Below, one piece after another: positions 44,801 through 53,231 of a stretch of DNA of 64,000 bases. The translations under genes and the position numbers were made by a program. Below the pieces are notes generated by a model, which saw nothing but the letters and a program-made list of their open reading frames with translations, was not told the origin of the DNA and searched no databases. This DNA is from Bacillus sp. V2I10 (GTDB lineage Bacteria > Bacillota > Bacilli > Bacillales > Bacillaceae): positions 2,938,001-3,002,000 of the forward strand of contig NZ_JAUSYV010000001.1 in assembly GCF_030817055.1 (NCBI RefSeq). The letters are read 5' to 3'. Each line of letters starts with the position of its first letter. Position 1 is the first letter of the stretch.

Positions 44801-45067
44801 ATAAAATACATGTAATCCCAGGAATATAGGATCTGAGATTACTACAAAGAAGCCCTATTTTATTAGGGTAGGTATTTATTTTACTTACTCATTGTTCTTC
44901 AACGAAAAGGCACTTTTCTAAAATAAGGAAAGCTTCTTTCTTCAAGAAAAGAGCCAAATTATTGAGGAACGTTTTCAATAAAATTGGATATTTCTGTTGA
45001 AATATGGAGTAAGATTGTAAAGTTTCTCACTTAAACTAACGAAGCAGGAAAGTTGAACAAGGATACA

Positions 45068-45102
45068 CAAAAAAACTAGCTTTTTAGGCTAGTTTTTTTG
45101 TG
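45068..45102. terminator. Bidirectional terminator
   Basis: AAAAAAACTAGC and GCTAGTTTTTTT pair around TTTTTAG or similar, with T runs in both directions. It serves the MOSC gene on the minus strand. Confidence 0.85.
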
Positions 45103-45124
45103 TACCTACAATTTTTGAAAAGAA

Positions 45125-45757
45125 TCATAACAATTTTAAAAATCTTTTTCTCCAGTCCTCTGCAAGAGCATCAACCGTCAATATTTTTTCAATTGATGTT
45201 TTATCTTGTTGTTGATGAAAAAGAATTTGGGTAGCAAAAGAAACGGATATTTCTTTTGAGTCTTTTTCCACAAGATTTATTTCCGAATCGCACTCCATGG
45301 TCCCCTCTTCTAATACTCGAAAAAAGTAACCAGTTAAAGTCGTTTCAACCACTTTCTTTAAAAATTGTTTTTCCTGATTATACTTAGAGATAGTTGCACA
45401 AGGTACCCTTCCTTGGGTTACTTGAAGAATAGTATCCCCTATTTTAAATATATCACCTATACAAACCTGTTCTTCCAACATCCCTGTTGCTGTAATATTC
45501 TCCCCGAAAGCAGGTGGAGCCAGTTTTTTTTGAAATATCTTTTCCCAATAAGAGTAATGCTCAAAAGGATATAAACATACCGCACGATCAATACCACCGT
45601 GAAACTTGTGGTTTGCAACATCATCACCGACAAAACCGGATTTTTTCAATTCAACAACTTGTACAAAAGATTTTCCTATTGCTGAAACCTCTTTTTTATT
45701 ATTCCAATCATATTCCTTCGGTTTTCCAATAGCCAAAGTAATAACTTTTCGATCCAA
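45125..45757 (-). CDS. MOSC-domain protein (YiiM/YflK-like)
   Basis: A 210-aa protein of the molybdenum-cofactor-sulfurase C-terminal family. The motifs KFHGGIDRAVCLYPFEHY, FGENITATGM and the conserved Cys in GRVPCATISKYN are present. Relatives include YiiM and B. subtilis YflK, linked to reduction of N-hydroxylated base analogs with Moco. The start is TTG with GAGGTA upstream. It stands alone. Confidence 0.88.
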   Translation of the reverse strand: MDRKVITLAIGKPKEYDWNNKKEVSAIGKSFVQVVELKKSGFVGDDVANHKFHGGIDRAVCLYPFEHYSYWEKIFQKKLAPPAFGENITATGMLEEQVCIGDIFKIGDTILQVTQGRVPCATISKYNQEKQFLKKVVETTLTGYFFRVLEEGTMECDSEINLVEKDSKEISVSFATQILFHQQQDKTSIEKILTVDALAEDWRKRFLKLL

Positions 45758-46168
45758 TGTGAATTTACCTCGCTCTCATATAATTTTAATAATCAAATAA
45801 TGTATGTATCTATATTTCAACTTTATAAATAGATTCTAAAATTAAATATCTTGTGTTTTATCGTTAATCGAATACCTAAATAGGGGAGTTTGCCTTAATT
45901 AGTAAACAATTTAGGTTAGTTAATAATAAATTCCATGACAAACTATTAGCGCAACCAGCCATCATAACATCTCTTTGTTCTGTCCAAGTAATCTCAAATT
46001 ACCCCGAGCTAAATGTACGGTTACTGATATGTTTGACGGAGGCCCCAACTGCATACGCAGGCACCAGTGCTGTAAACTTGAGTGATTTCTAATCCTATAC
46101 GCGATAATGTAGTTCCATTTCGTTTAACACTGGCACAAATCCAACGTTTTTCCCAATAGGGAAAACGA
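45758..46168. other. Intergenic stretch without a gene I can support
   Basis: 411 bases between the divergent upstream end of the MOSC gene and the end of the LysE gene. The part 45,990-46,120 is richer in G and C than its surroundings (GGAGGCCCCAACTGCATACG) and may be the remnant of a lost gene, but no continuous frame is seen on either strand. Confidence 0.4.
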
Positions 46169-46801
46169 TTATCTATCATTAGCTATCATTAATTTCATCC
46201 CAAGCGCTATAAAAACTATCCCTGAAACTTTATTAAGAATATTATTGAAGGTTTTGTTATCTTTAATTGTTTTAGTCGCTATAGTTGAAAAATATGTTAC
46301 CAATACATACCACAGCAGCGCTATTACAGCGAATGTTGTACCCAGTAGTAAGAATGATAACGATTTATTTCCACTAGTTGTTGATGCAAATTGTGGTAAA
46401 AATGATAAATAGAACAGAATGTTTTTTGGATTAGCAACATTTGTTATTACACCTTGTAGGTAATTTTTTTTAATAGAAGATACATTAGACGTATTATTTA
46501 AACTTATTCCCTTACCTTTCGTGAGGAGAGATTTAATTCCAATGTATATCAAATAAATACCACCAATAATTTTAATTGTAGTAAATAAAACAACTGATTG
46601 AGATAAGATAATGGATAAGCCGATAGTAGAAAGTATAGTATGCACAAATGCACCTGTTGCAATACCTGCAGATGCTGCTATGCCACTTGCTCTCCCATTT
46701 GAAATACTTCTACTTAAAACGAACATAGCATCTATACCAGGTGTCGCTATAAAAATTAGTGAAGATATTAAGAATAAAGTAAAATCATGAATGCCAAACA
46801 T
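46169..46801 (-). CDS. LysE-family amino acid exporter
   Basis: A 210-aa inner-membrane exporter with about six hydrophobic spans. The signature FIATPGIDAMFVLSRSISNGRASGIAASAGIATG is typical of the LysE/RhtB family, followed by GIYLIYIGIKSL and NPKNILFYLSFLPQF. The ATG at 46,801 has AGGAG 9 bases upstream (a TTG three codons earlier overlaps it). It is divergent from a MocR-type regulator, a common arrangement for amino acid exporters. Confidence 0.9.
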   Translation of the reverse strand: MFGIHDFTLFLISSLIFIATPGIDAMFVLSRSISNGRASGIAASAGIATGAFVHTILSTIGLSIILSQSVVLFTTIKIIGGIYLIYIGIKSLLTKGKGISLNNTSNVSSIKKNYLQGVITNVANPKNILFYLSFLPQFASTTSGNKSLSFLLLGTTFAVIALLWYVLVTYFSTIATKTIKDNKTFNNILNKVSGIVFIALGMKLMIANDR

Positions 46802-46968
46802 ATCATACAACTCCTATAACTAATAAATACTCACCTTAGATTAGCACAAATTAACAAGGGCAATAACAAATTTTTCCTTATCGTATTTCTCAACTGATCC
46901 AATATAAAGCATGTCTCTTTAACTGATTAGCTGTGAAAGTCTACAGGCGGATACACAGAGCTTATTAA

Positions 46969-46991
46969 AATATTGTCCCTAAGAAAAGGTA
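46969..46991. repeat. Upstream copy of a direct repeat in the lysE-mocR intergenic region
   Basis: AATATTGTCCCTAAGAAAAGGTA here matches AATATTGTCCTTGAAAAGGTTA at 47,373-47,394. Each also has partial inverted symmetry (ATTGTCC with GGTACAAT). The two sites lie about 400 bases apart and flank the divergent control region, so they are candidate MocR operators. Confidence 0.5.
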
Positions 46992-47372
46992 CAATTTATA
47001 AACATGTGATGGGGTCAAAGGGAAGGGATATGATATAGTTTAGTTTATTACTTCAAACTACTCTGTGAAGACATAGAAGTTTGTTTCTTTATTTTTTGTT
47101 GGGTATAGAAACTTTTAGGTATAACAAAGCAAGCACAAAAAGGATTTTGCTTGTATATGTATTGCCTTTGTTTTGTATAAAATTCCAATCAATAATCCTA
47201 AGATAAATCTTAATTAAACAACTCTAGATAACAAGTCTATCCCTTTTATAAAAAAGTGTTTTTTTGGTCCTCATCTGTACTTATTTGTTCAAATCACTAT
47301 ACAGTTTTAACAAATGCTTACCCCTTATAATACCTAGGTTTCTCAGCCAAGAGGTTATAATAATTGTATTGG

Positions 47373-47394
47373 AATATTGTCCTTGAAAAGGTTA
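47373..47394. repeat. Downstream copy of the direct repeat, next to the mocR start
   Basis: It lies 36 bases before the mocR start codon, close to where autoregulation would act. The 628-base gap between the two genes holds no other gene that I can see. It contains long AT-rich runs and several promoter-like boxes. Confidence 0.5.
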
Positions 47395-47429
47395 GCATGG
47401 AGAACTACATATAGTCAGCAGGAGGTAAT

Positions 47430-48848
47430 ATGTTAGAGTTTATTCCTTTACTAGATAAGCACAGTAGTGTTCCTATTTATGTTCAGTTGTATCAATACAT
47501 AAAACAAAAAATAGAAGATGGTGACATTCCCGAGGGAGCTCTTTTACCTTCTATTCGTAATTTATCAGGCCATTTAAAAATTAGCAAAAACACGGTAGAA
47601 GGTGCGTATCAACAATTGTTAGCAGAAGGGTATGTAGCAAGTAAGTCTAGGGTAGGGCTAATTGTACTCCCATTAGAGCAGCCCGCCCTATCTCCTTCTT
47701 TACAGAGAATTAAATATAAATCAAAAGTTCCTATGGATAATAAGGAAGAAACATTTGAATATGATTTTAAGTACGGTGATATAGATGTAAACTCTTTTCC
47801 AATCCGCATTTGGAAGCGCTGTTTAACTCAAGCGTTGACAGATGAACCTGAACAATTAACAAGTCCAGGAGAAAGACAGGGAGATGTGGGCCTACGAAAG
47901 GAATTAATGAATTATTTATTTCAGTCTCGGGGAGTTGTCTGTTCAGTGGACCAAATAGTTATTTGTTCGGGCACTCAACACGCAATAAGCCTTATTCTCC
48001 AATTACTTTCTAACGGAGACCGTTCAGTTGCTATGGAGAATCCGAGCTATGATGGGGCGCAATCCGTTTTCAACAACCATGGATGGTCAATAAAACCTAT
48101 CCGACTTAAAAAAGATGGCATTGATATAGAACAGCTAAAAAAGGTCGAGGCAAAGGTAGCCTATATTACCCCTTCTCACCAATTCCCATATGGAATGGTG
48201 CTTCCGATCCAAAAGCGATTGTTATTATTAGAGTGGGCAAATCAAAACAGTAGCTTTATTATTGAAGATGATTATGACAGTGAATTCCGATATCAAGGTC
48301 AACCAATCCCTTCTTTAAAAGCCTTAGATTCAAAAGATAATGTAATTTATTTAGGTACATTCTCTAAATCTTTTTCCCCGGCTGTGAGAGTAAGCTACAT
48401 TGTTTTGCCACAAAGCCTAATGGATGCATACAATCATATGTATGGTAATTACTATCAATCCGTTCCGTCTATAATTCAAAAAGGATTATATATACTTATG
48501 AATGAAGGACATTTTACAAGTCACATTCGAAGAATGAGAAAGATATACGATAACAAACATCAAACGCTTGTGAATGCATTAAATGAATATATGGGAAAAC
48601 GTATAGAAATAATTGGACAAAAAGCAGGGCTTCATCTGTTAATAAGAGTTAAAAATAGGTCTACAAAAGAATTAGTGAAGCAGGCGAAGAAAGTTGGTGT
48701 AAAAGTTTATGACCCAACTTTTTATTGCCTTAATGAAAGGGAAATTAAACCTTCGTTAATTATGATTGGTTTTGGAGGGGTTTCAGAAGAAAGAATAGAT
48801 AAAGGGATCAAGTTACTTCAAAAAGCTTGGTTCCCTAATGAAATTTAA
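47430..48848 (+). CDS. MocR-type (GntR-aminotransferase) regulator
   Basis: A 472-aa fusion of an N-terminal GntR winged helix (PIYVQLYQYIKQKIEDGDIPEG, then SKNTVEGAYQQLLAEGYV) and a class I aminotransferase-like domain. The latter keeps the PLP features: GTQHAISLILQLL, EDDYDSEFRY and the Schiff-base Lys in GTFSKSFSPAVR. Such regulators sense PLP with an amino compound. AGGAGG precedes the ATG. The divergent lysE exporter is the likely target. Confidence 0.92.
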   Translation: MLEFIPLLDKHSSVPIYVQLYQYIKQKIEDGDIPEGALLPSIRNLSGHLKISKNTVEGAYQQLLAEGYVASKSRVGLIVLPLEQPALSPSLQRIKYKSKVPMDNKEETFEYDFKYGDIDVNSFPIRIWKRCLTQALTDEPEQLTSPGERQGDVGLRKELMNYLFQSRGVVCSVDQIVICSGTQHAISLILQLLSNGDRSVAMENPSYDGAQSVFNNHGWSIKPIRLKKDGIDIEQLKKVEAKVAYITPSHQFPYGMVLPIQKRLLLLEWANQNSSFIIEDDYDSEFRYQGQPIPSLKALDSKDNVIYLGTFSKSFSPAVRVSYIVLPQSLMDAYNHMYGNYYQSVPSIIQKGLYILMNEGHFTSHIRRMRKIYDNKHQTLVNALNEYMGKRIEIIGQKAGLHLLIRVKNRSTKELVKQAKKVGVKVYDPTFYCLNEREIKPSLIMIGFGGVSEERIDKGIKLLQKAWFPNEI

Positions 48849-48912
48849 TAATAAAAAACATCATAAGGGGAGGTTTTTATTTTATTACCCCAATGTTATT
48901 CAACTAAAGGAT

Positions 48913-48945
48913 GCACTTCTTCTAGGAGGAGAAGTGCTTTTTTTA
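48913..48945 (+). terminator. Terminator after mocR
   Basis: GCACTTCT and AGAAGTGC enclose TCTAGGAGG-type loop sequence and are followed by seven T. Confidence 0.85.
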
Positions 48946-48982
48946 TTGAAGTACAAGTTAGCAATTTATCTAGAGGTGAGCT

Positions 48983-49381
48983 ATGAAGATAAGAAAAGCT
49001 GTATTAAGAGATGCTAAAGGAGTGTCTAAAGTACAGGTCGATTGGCTAAACCTAATTCTCAATTGTTGTAGTTTCACGCAATGGGGGTTTTTTATGAATT
49101 CACAGGAGCTTGAAACAGCAAACCGAATTGGTTTGGTATTTATAGTCACTATTTTTAATGATAAACGTTACAGTTTAATTGAAAAACATCAACGTAATGC
49201 AAATTTCGAGGTAACTCAAGTTACTTTTTCAAATCCTGATTTTGAACTATACGCACGAAGCTTTGGTATTGGTTACCGGCGTGCTTCAAATGTTGACAGT
49301 TTTCAATTAGCAGTTAGGGAAGCGATAGACAGTAGTGAACTGAACTTACTTGAAGTTGTATTAGAAGAAAAAGATATTTAG
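48983..49381 (+). pseudogene. Fusion relic: GNAT N-terminus joined to AlsS-like C-terminus
   Basis: The frame starts with an intact ribosome binding site (GAGGTGAG) and MKIRKAVLRDAKGVSKVQVDW, the beginning of a GNAT acetyltransferase. After about 35 residues it changes to FFMNSQELETANRIGLVF...SLIEKHQRNANFEVTQVTF, which aligns with the C-terminal 100 residues of the ThDP enzyme at 59,166-60,752. Neither half is a complete domain, so it is a recombination relic, although the frame is open. Confidence 0.85.
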
Positions 49382-49402
49382 ATTGGAAAAACCAAATAAA
49401 AC

Positions 49403-49431
49403 TTGAAATTATACAGACCTGTCTGTATAAT
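49403..49431 (+). promoter_or_regulatory. Promoter-operator P1 (TetR-type palindrome)
   Basis: TTGAAA (49,403-49,408), exactly 17 bases, TATAAT (49,426-49,431). The palindrome with arms TTATACAGAC and GTCTGTATAA around CT (49,409-49,430) fills the spacer and runs into the -10, so a bound repressor would block RNA polymerase. It precedes the first DUF1348 pair. An orphan AGGAGGTGAT lies just downstream without a start codon. Confidence 0.88.
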
Positions 49432-49589
49432 AAAATTTAGAGGAGGTGATTTAACTTCATCAAATACGTCTATTTATTTTATCCAAGATCTTAGTTTAAA
49501 CCCCTTAAAAAACAGTTTGAATAATACGAACCTAAAGAATACAAACTACTTTTTAGGGAAATTGAATAATAAGAAGGGATGAAGAAAAA

Positions 49590-50009
49590 ATGAGTAAAGA
49601 TATTAAACCTCCTTTTACACTTGAAACAGCATTAGCAAAGGTGAAATTTGCAGAGGACGCTTGGAATTCTCGTGATCCTGAACGTGTTTCACTTGGATAT
49701 ACAAAAGATTCAAACTGGAGGAACCGAACTGAATTCTTAACAGGAAGAGATGCGATTAAAACTTTCTTAACAGGAAAGTGGGAGAGAGAACTAGACTACA
49801 GGCTTATGAAGGAACTTTGGTGTTACACAGATAATCGTATTGCAGTACGTTTTGAATATGAGTATCGTGATGCGCAAACTGGACAATGGAGGAGATGTCA
49901 CGGCAATGAACTATGGGAATTTGAGGAAGATGGACTTATGAAAAGAAGAGATATGAGTGGAAATGAGTATCCAATTAATGAGAAGGATCGTCGGTATAGA
50001 TCAAAATAA
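49590..50009 (+). CDS. DUF1348 (NTF2-like) protein, copy 1
   Basis: A 139-aa single-domain protein of the nuclear-transport-factor-2/SnoaL-like fold, DUF1348 family. The hallmark strings are AEDAWNSRDPERVSLGYT, NWRNRTEFLTG, ELDYRLMKELW, RIAVRFEYEYRD and GLMKRRDMSGNEYPI. The family's enzymatic role is not established. It is first in a pair, 35 bases before copy 2, both under P1. Confidence 0.92.
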   Translation: MSKDIKPPFTLETALAKVKFAEDAWNSRDPERVSLGYTKDSNWRNRTEFLTGRDAIKTFLTGKWERELDYRLMKELWCYTDNRIAVRFEYEYRDAQTGQWRRCHGNELWEFEEDGLMKRRDMSGNEYPINEKDRRYRSK

Positions 50010-50044
50010 ATATTAACCATTGTAAAGAAAGGATGGAGTTTAGA

Positions 50045-50458
50045 ATGAGTAAAGATATCAAACCACCATTTACTTACGAATCAGCATTAGCAAAGGTGAA
50101 GTTTGCGGAAGACGCATGGAATTCACAAGACCCGGAGCGAGTGTCACTAGGATATTCAGTTGATTCTAATTGGCGCAATCGAACAGAGTTTTTTACTGGA
50201 AGAGAAGCAATTAAAACTTTCTTAACTAATAAGTGGAAAAGAGAGCAAGACTACAAACTTATGAAAGAACTGTGGTGTTTTACGGATAACCGTATTGCTG
50301 TTCGTTTTGAGTATGAGTACCGTATCGCAGGGACAGGTCAATGGATGAGATGCCACGGAAATGAATATTGGGAATTTGGTCAGGATGGTCTTATGAAACG
50401 TAGAGATATGAGCGGAAATGAGTATCCAATTGAAGAAAAAGACCGTAGATTTAAGTGA
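50045..50458 (+). CDS. DUF1348 (NTF2-like) protein, copy 2
   Basis: A 137-aa paralog of copy 1. It carries AEDAWNSQDPERVSLGYS (Gln for Arg) and MRCHGNEYWEFGQDG. I use the ATG at 50,045 because its MSKDIKPPF start aligns with all other copies and AAAGGATGGAG lies upstream. The arrangement in tandem pairs suggests local duplication. Confidence 0.92.
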   Translation: MSKDIKPPFTYESALAKVKFAEDAWNSQDPERVSLGYSVDSNWRNRTEFFTGREAIKTFLTNKWKREQDYKLMKELWCFTDNRIAVRFEYEYRIAGTGQWMRCHGNEYWEFGQDGLMKRRDMSGNEYPIEEKDRRFK

Positions 50459-50587
50459 TATTTTGGGGGGATAAAGCAAATACCAAGACACCCTATAGCA
50501 GTGAGGGAATTCCTAAAAAGCCTATAAGGATAGTTTTTTATCACTTAATACTAAATTAGAGTAGTTTATGGGTACTTGAAAATCATG

Positions 50588-50626
50588 CTAAGGGATTAAT
50601 TTCATTTCTTGAAACATATTAAGCAT
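50588..50626 (-). other. 12-codon frame with ribosome binding site behind a reversed operator
   Basis: On the minus strand TATAAT is followed by AAAAGGAGAC and an ATG encoding MLNMFQEMKLIP and a stop. It looks like the stub of a gene once driven leftward by the operator copy at 50,645-50,666. Confidence 0.35.
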
Positions 50627-50643
50627 GTTCTTGTCTCCTTTTA

Positions 50644-50666
50644 ATTATACAGACCTGTCTGCGTAA
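50644..50666 (-). promoter_or_regulatory. Operator copy 2, reversed, with decayed -35
   Basis: The palindrome keeps TTATACAGAC on one side, and GTCTGCGTAA on the other has two changes. Read on the minus strand a perfect TATAAT lies at 50,644-50,649, but the hexamer 17 bases upstream is CTCCCG, not TTGAAA. The site may still bind the repressor but is probably a weak or dead promoter. Confidence 0.7.
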
Positions 50667-50905
50667 CGGGAGCAAGAGGGGTTAATCTATAGTGATTTTA
50701 TCAGTTTTGTTAAATCTGGATAGCTCTCTCTTGTTTCCTTGTTAAGTAGTTGGTAATTCAAAAGAGGATAAAATTTAGAGGAAAACGAGTGTAAATGCTC
50801 TTTTTTTCTTTAAAATCGAAATCACAGATGGCAGTTGAGGTATAGAGATGTGATTGGAAGAAAGGTTATATTCGATTAATTAAATAACTTATAGGGGGAA
50901 TAACT

Positions 50906-51280
50906 ATGAGTATAAAGATCGGTATTAACGGTTTCGGTCGTATCGGCCGTAATGTTTTCCGCGCAGCATTCAACAACCCTGAGGTGGAAGTTGTAGCTGT
51001 AAACGACTTAACAGATACAGACACACTTGCTTTTCTTTTAAAGCATGACACGGTTCATGGCAAGTTCCCTGGCACTGTAGAAGTGAAGGAAAATGCTCTT
51101 GTTGTAGATGGCAAAGAAATTAAAGTTTTAGCTGAACGTGATCCAGCTCAACTTGGCTGGGGTGACCTGGGTGTTGAAGTGGTTGTTGAATCAACTGGAC
51201 GTTTCACAAAGCGTGCTGACGCTTCTAAACACTTAGAAGCCGGTCATCTCATGATTGAAATCACGTGTGTTCTCGACTGA
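50906..51280 (+). pseudogene. gapA: 5' third of a glyceraldehyde-3-phosphate dehydrogenase gene
   Basis: An intact ribosome binding site (AGGGGG) and start lead into GAPDH: IKIGINGFGRIGRNVFRAAF, VNDLTDTDTLAFLLKHDTVHGKF and VVVESTGRF. After residue 112 (SKHLEAG) the match ends and 12 unrelated residues precede a stop. The catalytic Cys domain is absent; full length is about 335 aa. Codon use looks like a highly expressed host gene, unlike the AT-rich neighbours, so it was probably captured from a chromosome. Confidence 0.9.
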
Positions 51281-51336
51281 GTCATAAATAACAAATACTG
51301 ATTGGCATTGGATTGAATTGGAGATAATTAAAAAGC

Positions 51337-51365
51337 TTGAAATTATACAGACCTGTATGTATAAT
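51337..51365 (+). promoter_or_regulatory. Promoter-operator P3 (TetR-type palindrome)
   Basis: TTGAAA (51,337-51,342), 17 bases, TATAAT (51,360-51,365). The palindrome at 51,343-51,364 has one change (GTATG for GTCTG) in its right arm. It precedes the decayed hydrolase gene and tetR, so it probably gives autoregulation of the repressor. An orphan GGGAGGAGGTAATAAG lies downstream, as at P1. Confidence 0.87.
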
Positions 51366-51461
51366 CATTTTAGGGAGGAGGTAATAAGCAATAACTTAAA
51401 ACGTTAGCCTTTCTTCTTGCTTTCAGGTTAAGAAAAAATAAACCAATCTGAGATTAAAAAT

Positions 51462-52328
51462 ATGTTAGTACAATATAAAACGGTATATATTAATAACATT
51501 AAGGTTTTTTATAGAGAAGCAGGCGATAGAAGTAATCCTACAATTTTATTACTTCATGTATTTCCATCCTATTCTCATATGTACCGAAATCTAAATCAAT
51601 AAACTTATGGATGAATATCACATTATCGCACCGGACTATCCAGGGTTCGGAAATAGTGATCAACCCGGAATGGAGGAATTTGAATATACGTTTGATAATT
51701 TAGTACATTTGATGAATGAATTTGTGCATGAATTAAAATAGGGAAATTTAGTATCTATGTTCATGACTACGGTGCTCCAGTAGGATTCAGATTAGCAATG
51801 AAGAACCCAGAACGCATTCAGGCTATTATATCTCAAAATGGTAATGCCTATGAATAAGGGTTATTATCAGCCTGGGATCCTCTGCACACATATTGGGAAA
51901 ATCCAACTGAAGAAAATAAAAATAACTTGAATGAACTTTTACTTTTGGGAGCAGACTTTACGAAGTTCCAATTTACAAACGGAACTCGTAATCCTGATCA
52001 ACTTAGTCCTGACGTATGGAACATGGATCAATTTGTTTTAGATCGTCCTGGTAATAAAATAATCCAACTTGCACTATTTTATGATTATCGAAATAACCTT
52101 AAACTATACCCTAGCTGGCAGGAATTCTTTAGAACATATCAGCCTCCTACATTAGTAGCATGGGGGAAAACGATTTATTCTTTGGAGAAAAAAAGAGCCC
52201 TAGCATTACAAAAAGACCTTAAAGATTGTGAAGTACATTTATTAAATACGGACCATTTTCCTTTTGAAGAGGATTTGGAAATTAGTGCTGCATTAATAAA
52301 ACAATTTTTAGGAGAACGATTGAAATAG
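51462..52328 (+). pseudogene. Alpha/beta hydrolase (haloalkane-dehalogenase-like) with several stops
   Basis: Read across frames the region encodes a full hydrolase: FYREAGDRSNPTILLLH, IIAPDYPGFGNSDQPG, the nucleophile elbow VHDYGAPVGF, then DPLHTYWENPTEENKN and a C-terminal part with DHFPFEED. In-frame stops occur at 51,600-51,602 and near 51,740 and 51,856. The HG oxyanion motif has become HV and the acid-residue region (WGKTIYSLEKK) is altered. It lies between P3 and tetR, so it was probably a target gene of the regulator. Confidence 0.85.
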
Positions 52329-52338
52329 GTGAGAAAAT

Positions 52339-52914
52339 ATGAAAAGAAGTAAAAAAGAGGATATTCTCGATGTTGCCTCGGAGTTATTTTACAAACAAGG
52401 AATTCAGGCTACAGGGGTGGATCAAATTGTAGCGGAGTCGGGGGTGGCCAAAATGACCCTATATAATCACTTCCCGTCCAAAGATGATCTAGTTATAGCT
52501 TATCTTCAAAGAAGAGATTCAATTTGGAGAAATTGGTTTGAATCTACAGTTCTTGAAAAAGGAAGTACGCCGAAAGAGCGCTTAATTGCTTTGTTTGATG
52601 TATTAGAAGAGTGGTTTTTGCAATCAGATTTTCGCGGATGCTCTTTTATAAATACTGCTGCAGAATTCACAGAACTTGATCACTCATTTCACCAGGTGTC
52701 CCTTGAGCATAAATCGTTTTTAAAAAGCTTTATCAAAAGACTTGTAGAAGAAACTGAGATACAAGAAATAGAAGAATTAACCAACGGTTTATTTCTTTTA
52801 ACTGAGGGAGCGATTGTTACTGCAATGATGGAGGGAAATCATAAAGCTGCTCATTATAGCCGTATAACCGCTCAGGTCCTTGTAGATGTTTATTTAAAAG
52901 GAGTATCAAAATAA
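52339..52914 (+). CDS. TetR-family transcriptional regulator
   Basis: A 191-aa repressor-type protein. The N-terminal helix-turn-helix is ATGVDQIVAESGVAKMTLYNHFPSKDDLV. The rest is the helical ligand and dimer domain with FRGCSFINTAAEF, typical of the group whose ligands are often reactive or aromatic compounds. AGGTGAG precedes the ATG, 10 bases after the hydrolase relic. Five palindromes of a TetR-like type lie within 9 kb and one is in its own leader, so I infer that this protein binds them. This is the only TetR gene in the window. Confidence 0.92.
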   Translation: MKRSKKEDILDVASELFYKQGIQATGVDQIVAESGVAKMTLYNHFPSKDDLVIAYLQRRDSIWRNWFESTVLEKGSTPKERLIALFDVLEEWFLQSDFRGCSFINTAAEFTELDHSFHQVSLEHKSFLKSFIKRLVEETEIQEIEELTNGLFLLTEGAIVTAMMEGNHKAAHYSRITAQVLVDVYLKGVSK

Positions 52915-53231
52915 TTTTGCTGACCTTTTAAGGTAAGAATGTAAAGCATAATTGTTCCTGATTGTAATATAAATTTGAGTTGCTCCAGCCTCTGTAGTTT
53001 GTTTTAGGACATACTCTCCCCATTTCCGACGTTGTACAAAGTATATGAAATGGGGAGAAAGGAGGTCGGATTTATGAAAAGACAATAAATGAACTATTAG
53101 GACATTAGAAAAACTAAACTAGATCAAATTTTACAAAAAAATGACGCTGTGCTGTGAAAGTTCTATTCGAATTTCTTATAAAATAAATATTTGGTTAACT
53201 CGCAGTATCTGCAAAAAGATTGGTGGTGTGA
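52915..53231. other. Intergenic stretch with one long hairpin
   Basis: CTCCCCATTTC (53,016-53,026) and GAAATGGGGAG (53,047-53,057) are perfect complements with a 20-base loop. GAAAGGAGG follows, then a 4-codon frame (MKRQ stop). There is no T run, so it is not a standard terminator. No gene is seen in the rest. Confidence 0.55.

Noticed and set aside
44801..45067. Possible gene between the truncated esterase and the MOSC terminator
   Set aside because: Only short broken frames and small hairpins are present; nothing supports a gene.
49432..49589. Leader with AGGAGGTGAT just behind P1 as a leader-peptide gene
   Set aside because: The ribosome binding site is not followed by a start codon at usable distance (GTG ATT then stop), and P3 shows the same without a peptide, so it is more likely the remnant of a shared upstream region.
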